Source: Vreelandella lionensis
GTDB lineage: Bacteria > Pseudomonadota > Gammaproteobacteria > Pseudomonadales > Halomonadaceae
Length of the DNA stretch: 64,000 bases
Direction of reading: 5' to 3'
Assembly: GCF_002087295.1 (NCBI RefSeq)
Contig: NZ_MWVI01000061.1
Location: 1-64,000, forward strand
Shown: positions 1 to 8,998 of the stretch, piece after piece
Position numbering within the stretch: position 1 is the first letter of the stretch
How the letters are laid out: the number at the start of each line of letters is the position of its first letter
Program-made: the position numbers and the translations under genes
Notes under the pieces: model-generated
Told to the model about the DNA's origin: nothing
Seen by the model: the letters and a program-made list of their open reading frames with translations, nothing else
Database searches by the model: none

Positions 1-84
1 CCGGGTTGGCAAGAGGGTTTTGAAAAAAAAGCCGCAGACGATGCCAAAGGCAAGTCTGCCGCAAACCACCGATCAGTACCCTGA
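1..84 (+). CDS. 3' end of an unidentified gene, cut by window start
   Basis: The first forward frame is open from base 1 to a TGA at 82-84. It encodes about 27 residues that are rich in Lys, Ala and Asp and end in NHRSVP. It would converge on the acyl-CoA dehydrogenase at 113. The stretch is too short to assign a family and could be chance. Confidence 0.25.
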   Translation, partial: PGWQEGFEKKAADDAKGKSAANHRSVP

Positions 85-112
85 CCAGAGAGTGCCTGGT
101 AAACGCCTAGGC

Positions 113-1918
113 TTAAATCTCAAAGCCCAAGCCAAAATCTTCGCTTGAGATGGCCATTAAGCTGCCCGCTCCCGCTTGGATCATTGCCGCGTGCGCTTTG
201 GTACGCGGTAACAAGCGCTGGTAATAGAACCGCGCTGTATTCAACTTTGCCTGATAGAAAGCGGCATCATCACCGTCCTGGGAGGCAGCCGCCTGCTTGG
301 CAGCACGTGCGAACAGGTAAGCAACTGTCACATAGCCTGAGTACATCAAGTAATCGACGCTGGCAGCCCCTACTTCTTCACGGTCCTGCATCGCTTTCAT
401 ACCGATGCCCATGGTGAGCTCGCCCCACTCGGCGTTCAGCTTAGCCAGCGGCTCAATAAACTCTTTTAATGCGGAGTTATCCGCTTCTGCTTTGCAGAAC
501 TTGTGAATCTCTTTGGTGAATACCTTCAGCGACTCACCTTGACTCATCAGCACTTTGCGCCCCAGCAGATCAAGCGCTTGAATACCGGTCGTACCTTCAT
601 AGAGACGTGTGATGCGCGCATCGCGCACCAGTTGCTCCATGCCCCACTCCTTAATAAAGCCGTGACCACCAAAAATCTGCACGCCTTCATTGGTACACTC
701 GAAGCCTACTTCCGTCAGGAAAGCTTTGACGATGGGTGTTAATAGACCGAGCAGCGTCTCCGCTCGCTCTTTCTCCTCGCCCGGCGCGCCGTGCTCAACA
801 ATATCGAGCATTTGAGCGGTATACAGCACTAGCATGCGGCCGCCTTCGGCAAAGGCTTTTTGTGTCAGCAGCATACGGCGTACATCAGGGTGCACAATAA
901 TAGGGTCAGCGACTTTATCCGGCGCTTGTACGCCAGACAGCCCACGCATCTGTAAGCGGTCACGGGCATAACTTAGCGAGTTTTGGAAGCTAGCCTCCAT
1001 CAACCCTAAGCCTTGGATACCCACGCCTAAGCGAGCCGCGTTCATCATGGTGAACATGCAGGCCAGGCCTTTATTCGGCGCGCCAACTAGATAGCCCGTT
1101 GCGCCATCAAAGTTCATGACGCAGGTAGCGTTACCATGGATACCCATTTTGTGCTCAAGCGAACCACAGCTGACGCCATTGCGCTCGCCAGGGTTGCCCG
1201 CAGCGTCCGGCAAAAATTTAGGCACAACGAATAGCGAAATACCTTTAGATCCTTCAGGAGCATCTGGAAGTTTGGCCAGCACGAGATGGACGATGTTCTC
1301 AGCGAGATTGTGTTCACCGGCCGAGATAAAGATTTTGGTACCCGTAATGTGATAAGCACCAACTTCAGCGGGCACTGCACGGGTTTTGATCAAACCCAGG
1401 TCAGTACCGCAGTGCGGCTCCGTCAAGCACATGGTGCCAGTCCAAACACCTTCTACCAGCTTGGTGAGGTATGTCGCCTTCTGCTCGTCGGTACCGTGAT
1501 GACGCAGCGCATCCGCCGCACCATGTGACAAGCCCGGGTACATACCCCACGCTAAGTTAGTAGCGCAGATCATTTCAGAGAGCATCATCGCCAATGAGTG
1601 CGGAAGGCCCTGACCACCTTGCTCAGGATCTGCCGCCAAGCTCGGCCAGCCGCCTTCAACATACTGCTGATAGGCTTCTTTAAACCCTTTAGGAGCTTTC
1701 ACCTCGCCCCCTTCCAGCAAACAACCCTCCTCATCACCGCTTTGATTGAGAGGTAGCAGCACCTCACGAGCAAAGCGACCACCCTCTTCCAAAATAGCAC
1801 TCACGACATCTGGCGAAGCATCTTCACCATTGGGTAATGCGGCGTAGTGGCTTGGGTAATCAAACATTTCGTCCATCACGAAACGCATGTCACGCAGAGG
1901 GGCTTGATAGCTGGGCAT
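113..1918 (-). CDS. Acyl-CoA dehydrogenase, long form with C-terminal extension
   Basis: FAD-dependent alpha,beta-dehydrogenation of an acyl-CoA thioester, the first oxidative step of beta-oxidation, passing electrons to ETF. The 601-residue protein has the acyl-CoA dehydrogenase N, middle and C domains, with CLTEPHCGTD in the middle domain and RLYEGTTGIQALDLLGRK, which carries the usual catalytic-base region of long forms. About 130 extra C-terminal residues mark the 600-aa subfamily often annotated as DmdC-like or phenylacyl-CoA dehydrogenase. The start at 1918 (MPSYQAP) is preceded by AGGAGAAG; an upstream in-frame start would add 15 unlikely residues. It is the last gene of a minus-strand run with the ligase and SDR. 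A PsrA-like palindrome lies 50 bp upstream of the start codon. Substrate chain length cannot be read from sequence. Confidence 0.93.
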   Translation of the reverse strand: MPSYQAPLRDMRFVMDEMFDYPSHYAALPNGEDASPDVVSAILEEGGRFAREVLLPLNQSGDEEGCLLEGGEVKAPKGFKEAYQQYVEGGWPSLAADPEQGGQGLPHSLAMMLSEMICATNLAWGMYPGLSHGAADALRHHGTDEQKATYLTKLVEGVWTGTMCLTEPHCGTDLGLIKTRAVPAEVGAYHITGTKIFISAGEHNLAENIVHLVLAKLPDAPEGSKGISLFVVPKFLPDAAGNPGERNGVSCGSLEHKMGIHGNATCVMNFDGATGYLVGAPNKGLACMFTMMNAARLGVGIQGLGLMEASFQNSLSYARDRLQMRGLSGVQAPDKVADPIIVHPDVRRMLLTQKAFAEGGRMLVLYTAQMLDIVEHGAPGEEKERAETLLGLLTPIVKAFLTEVGFECTNEGVQIFGGHGFIKEWGMEQLVRDARITRLYEGTTGIQALDLLGRKVLMSQGESLKVFTKEIHKFCKAEADNSALKEFIEPLAKLNAEWGELTMGIGMKAMQDREEVGAASVDYLMYSGYVTVAYLFARAAKQAAASQDGDDAAFYQAKLNTARFYYQRLLPRTKAHAAMIQAGAGSLMAISSEDFGLGFEI

Positions 1919-1967
1919 GTCACTTCTCCTAAACAGGGGGCCGAAAGGGCTGGGCTTCACCAACGCC

Positions 1968-1987
1968 TTTCAAACACATGTTTGAAA
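1968..1987. promoter_or_regulatory. PsrA-like operator upstream of acyl-CoA dehydrogenase
   Basis: TTTCAAACACATGTTTGAAA has two perfect 8-bp arms around a 4-base centre. It matches the published Pseudomonas PsrA pattern (G/C)AAAC-N2-4-GTTT(G/C). It sits in the 5' region of the acyl-CoA dehydrogenase, where a fatty-acid-responsive repressor would act. A second site of the same design lies before fadD at 32010. The regulator identity is inferred. Confidence 0.6.
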
Positions 1988-2088
1988 ACTAGCGCGCTCA
2001 CACAATCCAGTCAAGCAGTCGTTTGAATTAAGCTAAAAAACCGACTACGACTTTGGTCACCACAAATACAAGCACCTGTTTTAAATAC

Positions 2089-2118
2089 AAAAAAGCCTGC
2101 TCGAAATATGAGCAGGCT
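2089..2118 (-). terminator. Rho-independent terminator after the SDR gene
   Basis: Read on the minus strand, a 9-bp stem (AGCCTGCTC / GAGCAGGCT) with a 7-base loop is followed by a run of six T. It lies 28 bp after the SDR stop codon and separates the SDR from the acyl-CoA dehydrogenase, which therefore probably has its own promoter. Confidence 0.85.
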
Positions 2119-2145
2119 GACCAAGAGCGGTATGCTTAAAGCGGC

Positions 2146-2912
2146 TTACTGCATGCGTATTCCACCGTCCAGACGAATCACCTCTCCATTAAGCATGGAG
2201 TTGGTAATGATTTGCTCTGCTAACAGCGCAAACTCTTCAGGTTTCCCCAAACGCTTGGGGAAAGGCACTGCAGCAGCTAATGCTTGGGCGGCCTCATCAG
2301 GAATCTCGCTCATCATTGGCGTCTCAACCACTCCAGGGGCAATGGCCATAACGCGAATGGCATGTCGGGACAGTTCTCTCGCCGCTGGCAGGCTCATTCC
2401 CACGACCCCCGCCTTAGAGGCGCTGTAGGCACACTGCCCCACCTGCCCATCGAACGCCGCAATAGACGCTGTGTTGATAATCACACCACGCTAACCGCTA
2501 TCACCGGGCGGGTTTTTAGCCATCGCAGCGGCCGCTAGCCGCATCACATAAAAAGTGCCAACTAAGTTGATATTGACCGTGCGTGCATAGCTGTCAAGGT
2601 CGGCAGGATTGCCTTCTCGATCCACTAACTTGGCGACGCTCACCACCCCCGCACAGTGAACCACCCCAGAAACCCCCCTTTCGCCACCCACGCCACCGCC
2701 GTATTCACCGCCTGCTGCATATCAGCGGCAGAGGTGATATCAGCGACACAGGCTTTAGCCTGAGCACCCAGCTGTTCTGCTAGATTCAACACCCGATCAC
2801 TCATATCGCACAGCACTACATTGGCACCAGCGTTTACCAGCCGTTCTGCCGTGGCCGCACCAAGACCTGAGGCAGCGCCAGTAATCAAAAACGTACGATC
2901 CTTTACCTGCAT
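2146..2912 (-). pseudogene. 3-hydroxyacyl-CoA dehydrogenase-type SDR, frameshift plus in-frame TAG
   Basis: Short-chain dehydrogenase resembling type II 3-hydroxyacyl-CoA dehydrogenase (HSD10-like), which would make 3-ketoacyl-CoA with NAD+. The N-terminus has the Rossmann motif TGAASGLG, the middle has NINLVGTFYVMRL, and the C-terminal part has [16 protein letters not shown] (Tyr-x3-Lys) and the family ending [15 protein letters not shown]. The frame is broken twice. One base appears lost around 2684-2700, between TAVA and VSGVVHCAGV. An amber codon at 2491-2493 stands where relatives have Gln in [11 protein letters not shown]. All catalytic segments otherwise survive, so both defects could be sequence errors or recent mutations. 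The start at 2912 has AGGAAGAG upstream. It follows the ligase by 17 bp, as in an operon. Confidence 0.85.
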
Positions 2913-2929
2913 AGCACTCTTCCTATGAA

Positions 2930-4600
2930 TTATGAGTTATCGCGCACTTGCTCTGCCGCTTGGGCACGCAGCTTAAAGCGCTGAATCTTGCCGCTGGGGG
3001 TTTTAGGTAGCTCATCGACAAACTCAATCACCCTGGGGAAAGCGTGGGTAGAGAGCCGTTCGCGCACCTGCTGGCGAATCTCTTCCGCCAGGGCATCGCT
3101 GGGTTCGAAGCCGTCGCGCAAAACGATGTAAGATTTAATCACTTCGCCGCGAATCTCGTCCGGCTGCCCCACCGCGGCGGATTCCGCCACCGCTGGATGT
3201 GTCATCACACTATTTTCAACGTCTGTCGGTCCCACCCGATACCCTGCAGTAGTGATGATGTCATCGTCGCGGCCTGCAAACTGGAACGAACCATCTTCAT
3301 TGCGAATCACCACATCGCCGGTCAGGTAGTAACCGTTAACGAAGGGGTCTTTCTCCTGCCAGGTATAGCCTTGGAAAAAGTGGGCGGGTGAATTCTTGAT
3401 ATCCACCGCTAAAACACCAGGCTCACCGGGCGGCAGCTCGTTATATTCCGCATCAAGAATGGCCAGCCGGTAGCCTGGCATAGGAACGCCCATGGCCCCC
3501 ACGTGTTTTGGGTGCTCAAGAGAGTGGTGGTTATTACAGGTCATCCCGGTTTCCGTTTGGCCGTAATGATCCATCACCGGGCAACCCAGCGATCTTTCTA
3601 CCCAGGTAACAACCTCCGTGTTCAGCGGCTCCCCAGCAGAGCTGGCTGCTCGCAGCGTTAATGCTTGATGGGCGTCATCAAACAGGCCAGACGCTTTCAT
3701 CAAACGGTATGCCGTAGGTGCCGCTGCAAAATTGGTGATGCGGTGGCGCTTCATAAATGCCAGCGCACCCTCTGCACTGAACCCTGCTTCACAGAAATGG
3801 GTTGTAACACCCAGTAAGAGCGGCCCAGCAATAGCGTAATAGAGACCATAGGCCCAGCCAGGGTCCGCCATATTCCAGAAGCGGTCATCTTCACGAAGAT
3901 CAACCGCCAGCTCCATATAGAGCGCAAATGCGGTCATACCCGATAACGGCACCGCTACCCCTTTGGGCTTGCCCACCGTGCCGGAAGTAAACATCTGTAG
4001 AAACGGCTTATCCGGCGACAATCTAGGCGGCCTGTCGCTCATTGACGTATACGTCAACGCAGCCTGCCAGTCGTGATCGTTAGGGTGCTCTCGGGTTGCG
4101 CCGCCCACCGCCAATACCGGTGGACACTGGCTCAAACCATCGAATTTATAGCGGTTTACGCGATCGGTAATCACCAGCTTGGTGTCTGCTCGGCTAAGCC
4201 GATAATCCACGGCGTCCGGCCCAAACGCAGTGAACAGCGGCTGGTAGACGGCCCCAATGCGCCAGGTTGCCAGCACGGTAATCAGCAAATTGACCGAACG
4301 GGGCAACATGCAGGCAATTCGATCGCCCTCACCGAGCCCTTGGCTTTTGAACCAGCCCGCTAATTGGCCGCTCTGCTGATCAAGTTCAGAATAGGTCAGC
4401 GTATGGGTTTGGCCCTGGGTATCTTCATGCACTAGCGCCAATACATCACCACGCCCTTGGCGCACATGCCGGCCACAACAGGCGTCAAAGGCGTTTAAAT
4501 ATCCATCCTGATGGTCGTCAAGCTTGGCGACGACGCTATCAACCGAAAAGCTTTCAAGAAAACTCGAATACGGGGGAAGTGACGTGGATGTTGCTGTCAT
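2930..4600 (-). CDS. AMP-forming acyl-CoA synthetase
   Basis: ANL-superfamily ligase (556 aa) that activates a carboxylic acid to acyl-CoA with ATP. Visible motifs in order: the P-loop FTSGTVGKPKG near residue 170, DHYGQTETGM, YYLTGDVVIRNEDGSFQFAGRDDDII with the hinge Asp-Arg region, AGYRVGPTDVEN, and the C-terminal catalytic Lys in LPKTPSGKIQR. The organisation is closest to medium-chain or acetate-type acyl-CoA synthetases; exact substrate is unknown. The start MTATSTS is chosen because AGAGAG lies just upstream; a longer in-frame version would add 17 residues. It is first in a minus-strand unit with the SDR. A palindrome at 4674-4691 lies in its upstream region. Confidence 0.92.
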   Translation of the reverse strand: MTATSTSLPPYSSFLESFSVDSVVAKLDDHQDGYLNAFDACCGRHVRQGRGDVLALVHEDTQGQTHTLTYSELDQQSGQLAGWFKSQGLGEGDRIACMLPRSVNLLITVLATWRIGAVYQPLFTAFGPDAVDYRLSRADTKLVITDRVNRYKFDGLSQCPPVLAVGGATREHPNDHDWQAALTYTSMSDRPPRLSPDKPFLQMFTSGTVGKPKGVAVPLSGMTAFALYMELAVDLREDDRFWNMADPGWAYGLYYAIAGPLLLGVTTHFCEAGFSAEGALAFMKRHRITNFAAAPTAYRLMKASGLFDDAHQALTLRAASSAGEPLNTEVVTWVERSLGCPVMDHYGQTETGMTCNNHHSLEHPKHVGAMGVPMPGYRLAILDAEYNELPPGEPGVLAVDIKNSPAHFFQGYTWQEKDPFVNGYYLTGDVVIRNEDGSFQFAGRDDDIITTAGYRVGPTDVENSVMTHPAVAESAAVGQPDEIRGEVIKSYIVLRDGFEPSDALAEEIRQQVRERLSTHAFPRVIEFVDELPKTPSGKIQRFKLRAQAAEQVRDNS

Positions 4601-4673
4601 GACGGCTCTCTTATGTTGTTGGTCGTGAGCACCCGGACAGGCAGGATTCAACGTAGTGTTGGCATTATTGTGC

Positions 4674-4691
4674 GTTTACGTTAACGGAAAC
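4674..4691. promoter_or_regulatory. Imperfect palindrome upstream of the acyl-CoA synthetase
   Basis: GTTTACGTTAACGGAAAC is symmetric at 16 of 18 positions around GTTAAC. It lies 74 bp before the ligase start and just past the TetR gene end, a plausible operator for that TetR repressor. No second copy was seen near the tetR-thiolase divergent region, so assignment is weak. Confidence 0.3.
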
Positions 4692-4792
4692 CTACCGATA
4701 GACCAACGCTAAAAGCATTTCCCAAGAGCGCAAGCCACAAGCGCGGCTATGAGGTTAGACGTTGGTCGATTGGGAAGAGACAGCGCCAAGCA

Positions 4793-5365
4793 TTAGCGCG
4801 ACAGGATCATTGCCACAAGCTCATCAGCAAGGTCGTCTGGGGTGCGCGGGCCGTTGGGGTCATACCAACGAACGGTCCAGTTCAACGCGCCTAAAATAAA
4901 GCGGGAAACGAGGAAGCGGTCGCCATGAATCAACCCTGCCGCCAGAGCGTCATCAATCACCTCAACCCACATCGCCTCATAAGCATCGCGTAGGTGGCTA
5001 AGGTGGGCGCTGGCGGCGGGGTCTAAACGCCGCCATTCAAACAGCGCCACCACGTGAGCATTACGATCTGCAAACAGCGTTTCCAGGTGCGCCCTTGCCA
5101 TGGCATGCAGCCGAGCTTCTGCACTGTCGGGGCAAGATTGCAACGCGGCTTTTGCGATGCCTAGTGCGTTCTGGGTGCCCTCCTCAATCACTGCTGCCAG
5201 AATTTCCTGCTTATCTTTGAAGTGATGAAACAGGCTGCCGGACTTGATGCCCATTTCCTGGGCCAACATGCGCACCGTGGTGCGATCAAAGCCCTCTTGG
5301 ACGAATAGCTGAGCTGCTAAGCGCGTCAATTCCTTGCGGCGAGGAGATGCATTCATTACATTCAT
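4793..5365 (-). CDS. TetR/AcrR-family transcriptional regulator
   Basis: A 190-residue repressor. The N-terminal HTH reads LTRLAAQLFVQEGFDRTTVRMLAQEMGIKSGSLFHHFKDKQEIL, the standard TetR signature (split here: HTH core TTVRMLAQEMGIKSGSLF). The C-terminal ligand-binding half is all-helical, with the segment VALFEWRRLDP. It is divergent from the thiolase and upstream of the ligase/SDR genes, so it most likely controls this acyl-CoA cluster with an acyl-CoA as inducer (inference). Two close ATGs (5365 and 5356) are possible, neither with a strong ribosome site. A longer frame to 5443 has no family support. Confidence 0.88.
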   Translation of the reverse strand: MNVMNASPRRKELTRLAAQLFVQEGFDRTTVRMLAQEMGIKSGSLFHHFKDKQEILAAVIEEGTQNALGIAKAALQSCPDSAEARLHAMARAHLETLFADRNAHVVALFEWRRLDPAASAHLSHLRDAYEAMWVEVIDDALAAGLIHGDRFLVSRFILGALNWTVRWYDPNGPRTPDDLADELVAMILSR

Positions 5366-5483
5366 GTCATTTACACTAGCGCTTGCTTGGTTACTTAGGA
5401 GAAGACCACAGCCCCGCGAATGGGTCAACGCATCGCTAATCACTCAGCCAGATAATCACAAAAAATCTATCAGGAGATAGACA

Positions 5484-6672
5484 ATGAGTAGCGCTACCGA
5501 CGTCGTCTTTTTATCCGCCGCCCGCACCCCAATGGGCGGTATGATGGGCAGCCTTTCCAGCATGAGCGCCCCCGAACTTGCCGCAGTTGCCATCCGTGCC
5601 GCTATTGAACGCGCAGGTATCGACGCTGCCGCTATTGAAGAGGGCATCATGGGCTGCGTTTTGCCTGCTGGCGTTAAACAGGGCCCCGCACGCCAGGCGA
5701 TGCGCCAAGCAGGCATTCCCGATGCCAACGGTGCCACCACCATCAATAAACTCTGCGGGTCAGGCATGAAAGCCACCATGCTCGCGCATGATTTGATCAA
5801 GGCCGGTAGCGGAGAGATTTTATTAGCAGGCGGCATGGAGTCTATGTCGAATGCGCCTCATGTACTCACTAAGGCACGCGGCGGCTATCGACTGGGCCAC
5901 GGCGAGCTCAAAGATCATATGTTCCTGGATGGCCTTGAAGATGCCGAAACCGGCAAACTGATGGGCGTCTTTGCGCAGGATGGTAGCTACAGAGCGCGGC
6001 TATACCCGCGAGCGGCTAGACGACTTCGCCATTGCTTCGCTTGAACGAGCGATGGCCGCCACCAACAATGGCGATTTAGACGCCGAAATGGCCCCTGTCA
6101 CGGTCACCACGCGCCAGGGCGACACCGTTGTTTCTCACGATGAACAGCCCTTCCAAGCCAAGCTGGATAAAATCCGTCAGCTGCGCCCCGCGTTTGCAAA
6201 AGATGGCACCATCACCGCTGCCAACGCCAGCTCTATCTCCGACGGAGCGTCGGCCCTGATTCTTGCCAGCCAAGAAGCAGCCCAGCGTCACGGCATCAAA
6301 CCGCTGGCCAGAATGCTAGGACATGCCACTCACTCCCGTCATCCAAGCGAATTTACCATCGCCCCTGTAGGCGCAATTGAAAAGCTGATGAAAAAGCTTG
6401 GCTGGGGCGTTAACGATGTCGATCTGTTTGAGATCAATGAAGCTTTCGCCGTCGTGACCCTCATGGCCATGGACGACCTGGGTTTACCCCATGAGAAGGT
6501 GAACGTGTTTGGCGGTGCTTGCGCTCAAGGCCACCCTATTGGCTCCACCGGCTCACGTATTATCGCCACGCTAATTCATGCCCTGCGCACGAAAGGCGGC
6601 AAACGCGGTATTGCAAGCCTTTGCATTGGCGGCGGCGAAGCCACCGCCGTTGCCGTTGAGCTCATGGATTAA
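5484..6672 (+). pseudogene. Acetyl-CoA acetyltransferase (thiolase), single-base frameshift
   Basis: Thiolase that cleaves or forms 3-ketoacyl-CoA, completing the local beta-oxidation set. The first part has SAARTPMG and the active-site Cys in NKLCGSGMKA near residue 91. The second part has the GxH region FEINEAFA and the C-terminal CxG region GGACAQGHPIGSTGSR. The frame shifts by +1 at about 5982-5983 (GATGGTAGCT). Removing one G restores AQDVATERGYTRERLDDF, as expected for the family, and gives about 395 residues. AGGAGA precedes the ATG. It is transcribed divergently from tetR. A one-base insertion in the sequence is more likely than real loss because both halves are well conserved. Confidence 0.9.
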
Positions 6673-6724
6673 ACACTCACCGCAGCATCACACAGTACAA
6701 TTCCCATCCGCGTCTTGGCAGCCA

Positions 6725-8413
6725 CTATGCCAAGGCGCGCATATCTTCTTTATGATCGCGATCACTCGATTCAGCGCTTGCCATTGCCTGCCAATCCAAC
6801 TGCTCCAGAGGCTGCTCCGCCTCTTCGTCATCATGTACGTCAGGTACTGGGGCCTCCTCAACAATACGGAACTGCCCCGCATACTCACGCATCTGCAGCG
6901 CTTCTTGGGTTAACCCCTCGGCGCTTTGTGCCGTTTGGTTGACCAGGCGCATCGTATCTTGAGTCGTCGCGTCGATTTGCGTGACAGCAACGTTCACTTC
7001 TTCAATACCGCGACGCTGCTCTTCAGAGGCTTTGGCCATTTGAGCCATCAAGTGCTCAACCTGAGTCGCCGCTTGCATGATTGCCCGAGTGTGCTCGCCT
7101 GCCTGTTGAGAAAGTTCGCTACCCTGCTCAACGCTTTTACTGGAGGCCTCAATACGTGCACGAATATCGTGAGCAGCATCGGCACTGCGCGTTGCCAGCG
7201 CCCTAACTTCACTAGCCACTACAGCAAATCCGCGTCCATGCTCGCCAGCCCGCGCCGCCTCTACAGAGGCGTTCAATGCCAAAATATTGGTTTGGAACGC
7301 AATGCTTTCGATCACCTTGATAATGCTTTGAATTTCTTCGGAGTGCTCGTTGATAGACTGCATGGTGGCAATAAACTGAGCGATCACTTCATCGCCCTGC
7401 TGCGCTTTATGAGACACGTCGGTGGTAGAGCGATTTACATGCGCTGCGCTTTCCGCGTTTTGATTCACCGTCGCTGTGAGCTGCTCAAGGCTCGCGGCCA
7501 TCTGCTGAAGCGCCGATACTTGAGAATCGGTTTGTCCAGCCAACTGCTGGCTTTGTGTTGCCATGGCTTGGCTATCGCTATACACCTGCTGGCTGCTGTT
7601 ATTGAGGTGATTCACGGTGGTGGTTAACGAGCGCTGCATATTCGCCAGCTCGCTAAACAGCAGGCCAATTTCATTATTGGCGTGCGCTTCCACCGGGGAG
7701 GATAAATCGCCCTTGGCAATACGCTTGAAGTGTTGAGTAATAACCCGCAGCGGCCGCAGCACGTTACGACGTACCCCCCACACCACCACGCCTACCACCA
7801 GCAGCGCCAGCACGACGACCCCAACTACGCCCATGAAGAGCAGCGATGAGACGTTCTCGAAACGCTCAGACAAGCCAGCGCCACGGGCCACCGAATAGCC
7901 GTAAAACGCTTCTGCGGTGTTAACAAACTGCTGACTGCTATCATCAACCCGAGATTCGCCAGAAAGAAAGCCGCGCACATCGCGCTCTTCTAGCATCATC
8001 ATCTGCAGGCTAAGGTTGTTATTTACCAGGGATTGAAAATTGCTCGCCAACTGGCCGACCAGCTCGGGCTGCTCCCCCTCCGGAAAGCTCGCTTGGAAAG
8101 CTTCAAAATGCGTGGCCGCCGATGCCAGCAACCGATCCGACTCTTCCAGAAGCGGCTCTGGACGATCAAACGAGGGAGTGCGAATCAGCTCAGCTGCCCG
8201 ATTCATCTGTACCCTGGCACGCAACAGCTGTGTGTAAGCGCTATTTAGCTCGCGCACCTGAGCCATGTCGCGCTGCTGCATCGATGTAAAGGCATCGCGG
8301 CCAAACTGGTTGGCAAAAAGCCCTAAGCCACCAATGGCGAGCACAAGGCCAGTAAAAGTCACGAGTACCAGCGTCCAACTCGCCTTGACGCTTAAATTAT
8401 TGATAAATTTCAT
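6725..8413 (-). CDS. Methyl-accepting chemotaxis protein
   Basis: Transmembrane chemoreceptor of 562 residues. A short cytoplasmic N-terminus is followed by TM1 ([20 protein letters not shown]). Then come about 150 periplasmic residues predicted as a Tar-type four-helix bundle, TM2 ([20 protein letters not shown]), a HAMP domain with the LRPL motif, and the kinase-control hairpin with the tip sequence [34 protein letters not shown]. There is no NWETF-type CheR tether at the C-terminus. The start MKFINNL is preceded by GGGGTG. It lies 26 bp behind arsC on the same strand, so the two are probably co-transcribed. This suggests, without proving, a sensory role linked to arsenic or phosphate. Confidence 0.94.
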   Translation of the reverse strand: MKFINNLSVKASWTLVLVTFTGLVLAIGGLGLFANQFGRDAFTSMQQRDMAQVRELNSAYTQLLRARVQMNRAAELIRTPSFDRPEPLLEESDRLLASAATHFEAFQASFPEGEQPELVGQLASNFQSLVNNNLSLQMMMLEERDVRGFLSGESRVDDSSQQFVNTAEAFYGYSVARGAGLSERFENVSSLLFMGVVGVVVLALLVVGVVVWGVRRNVLRPLRVITQHFKRIAKGDLSSPVEAHANNEIGLLFSELANMQRSLTTTVNHLNNSSQQVYSDSQAMATQSQQLAGQTDSQVSALQQMAASLEQLTATVNQNAESAAHVNRSTTDVSHKAQQGDEVIAQFIATMQSINEHSEEIQSIIKVIESIAFQTNILALNASVEAARAGEHGRGFAVVASEVRALATRSADAAHDIRARIEASSKSVEQGSELSQQAGEHTRAIMQAATQVEHLMAQMAKASEEQRRGIEEVNVAVTQIDATTQDTMRLVNQTAQSAEGLTQEALQMREYAGQFRIVEEAPVPDVHDDEEAEQPLEQLDWQAMASAESSDRDHKEDMRALA

Positions 8414-8439
8414 GGTGCACCCCGTCGAGATAGAAATGA

Positions 8440-8850
8440 TCAGCTTTTTTGCAGCGGTAGCCACAGCTGTAAACGTCGGCGGATCTCGAACAGCGCCTGC
8501 TCGTAAGCGTCCAACTTACTGATCAGACGAGGGTCACGGATGTCCCAGAATAGAATTTCGCCTGCTTTCCCTTGCCAATCGCGGCACGCCTGCTGAGCTT
8601 TGTCACACAGCACGATCACTACGTCGAACGTTTCGTTCTCGAACTGATCCAGCGACTTACTGTGCAGCCCATCTGTCGAAAGACCCTGCTTTTTTAAGGC
8701 TTCAAGGGTTAGCGCATGGGGCTCATCGGGTTCAGAGCCTGCACTGAAGGATTCGAAGCGATCACCGGCCATATGGCGAAGTAGCACTTCTCCCATGAGA
8801 GAGCGCGCAGAATTGGCATTACAGAGAAAGAGCACGCGACGCTTCGACAT
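8440..8850 (-). CDS. arsC: Arsenate reductase, thioredoxin-coupled (LMW-PTP fold)
   Basis: Reduces arsenate to arsenite. The 136-residue protein has the phosphatase P-loop C10-N-A-N-S-A-R16 and the two relay cysteines C82 and C89 (LCDKAQQAC), the same three positions used by the pI258-type ArsC. That supports thioredoxin coupling over a plain tyrosine phosphatase. The general-acid region reads WDIRDPR. It is transcribed away from arsH across the operator at 8938-8957 and is followed by the chemoreceptor gene. The window also holds a second, unrelated arsC of the glutaredoxin class at 11492. Confidence 0.92.
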   Translation of the reverse strand: MSKRRVLFLCNANSARSLMGEVLLRHMAGDRFESFSAGSEPDEPHALTLEALKKQGLSTDGLHSKSLDQFENETFDVVIVLCDKAQQACRDWQGKAGEILFWDIRDPRLISKLDAYEQALFEIRRRLQLWLPLQKS

Positions 8851-8937
8851 AAATAAACAACCTCTTATTTAATTTTACAGCCCAACCATACACCCAGATG
8901 ATGACGGCAATATTGCAACCTGAACGGCCTGCTAGAA

Positions 8938-8957
8938 ATATACGATAAAACATATAT
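8938..8957. promoter_or_regulatory. Putative ArsR-type operator, left copy
   Basis: ATATACGATAAAACATATAT is an imperfect inverted repeat (arms ATATACGA / ACATATAT, 6 of 8 paired). It lies between the divergent arsC and arsH starts. It matches the site at 14544-14563 at 18 of 20 positions, so the same regulator probably binds both. No arsR gene is present in this window. Confidence 0.65.
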
Positions 8958-8998
8958 CATAAGTGTTATTGATCGCATTTACTCACTAAGGAGCCCTC

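Noticed and set aside
6713-6734. Hairpin CTTGGCA / TGCCAAG as a terminator between thiolase and the MCP
   Set aside because: It lies in the MCP coding end and has no T run on either strand.
6926-7627. Long plus-strand open frame of 233 codons opposite the MCP gene
   Set aside because: It is antisense to a highly conserved MCP signalling domain and has no recognisable family or ribosome site.
8851-8998. A missed arsR gene between arsC and arsH
   Set aside because: The 148-bp gap has no frame long enough for an ArsR protein on either strand.
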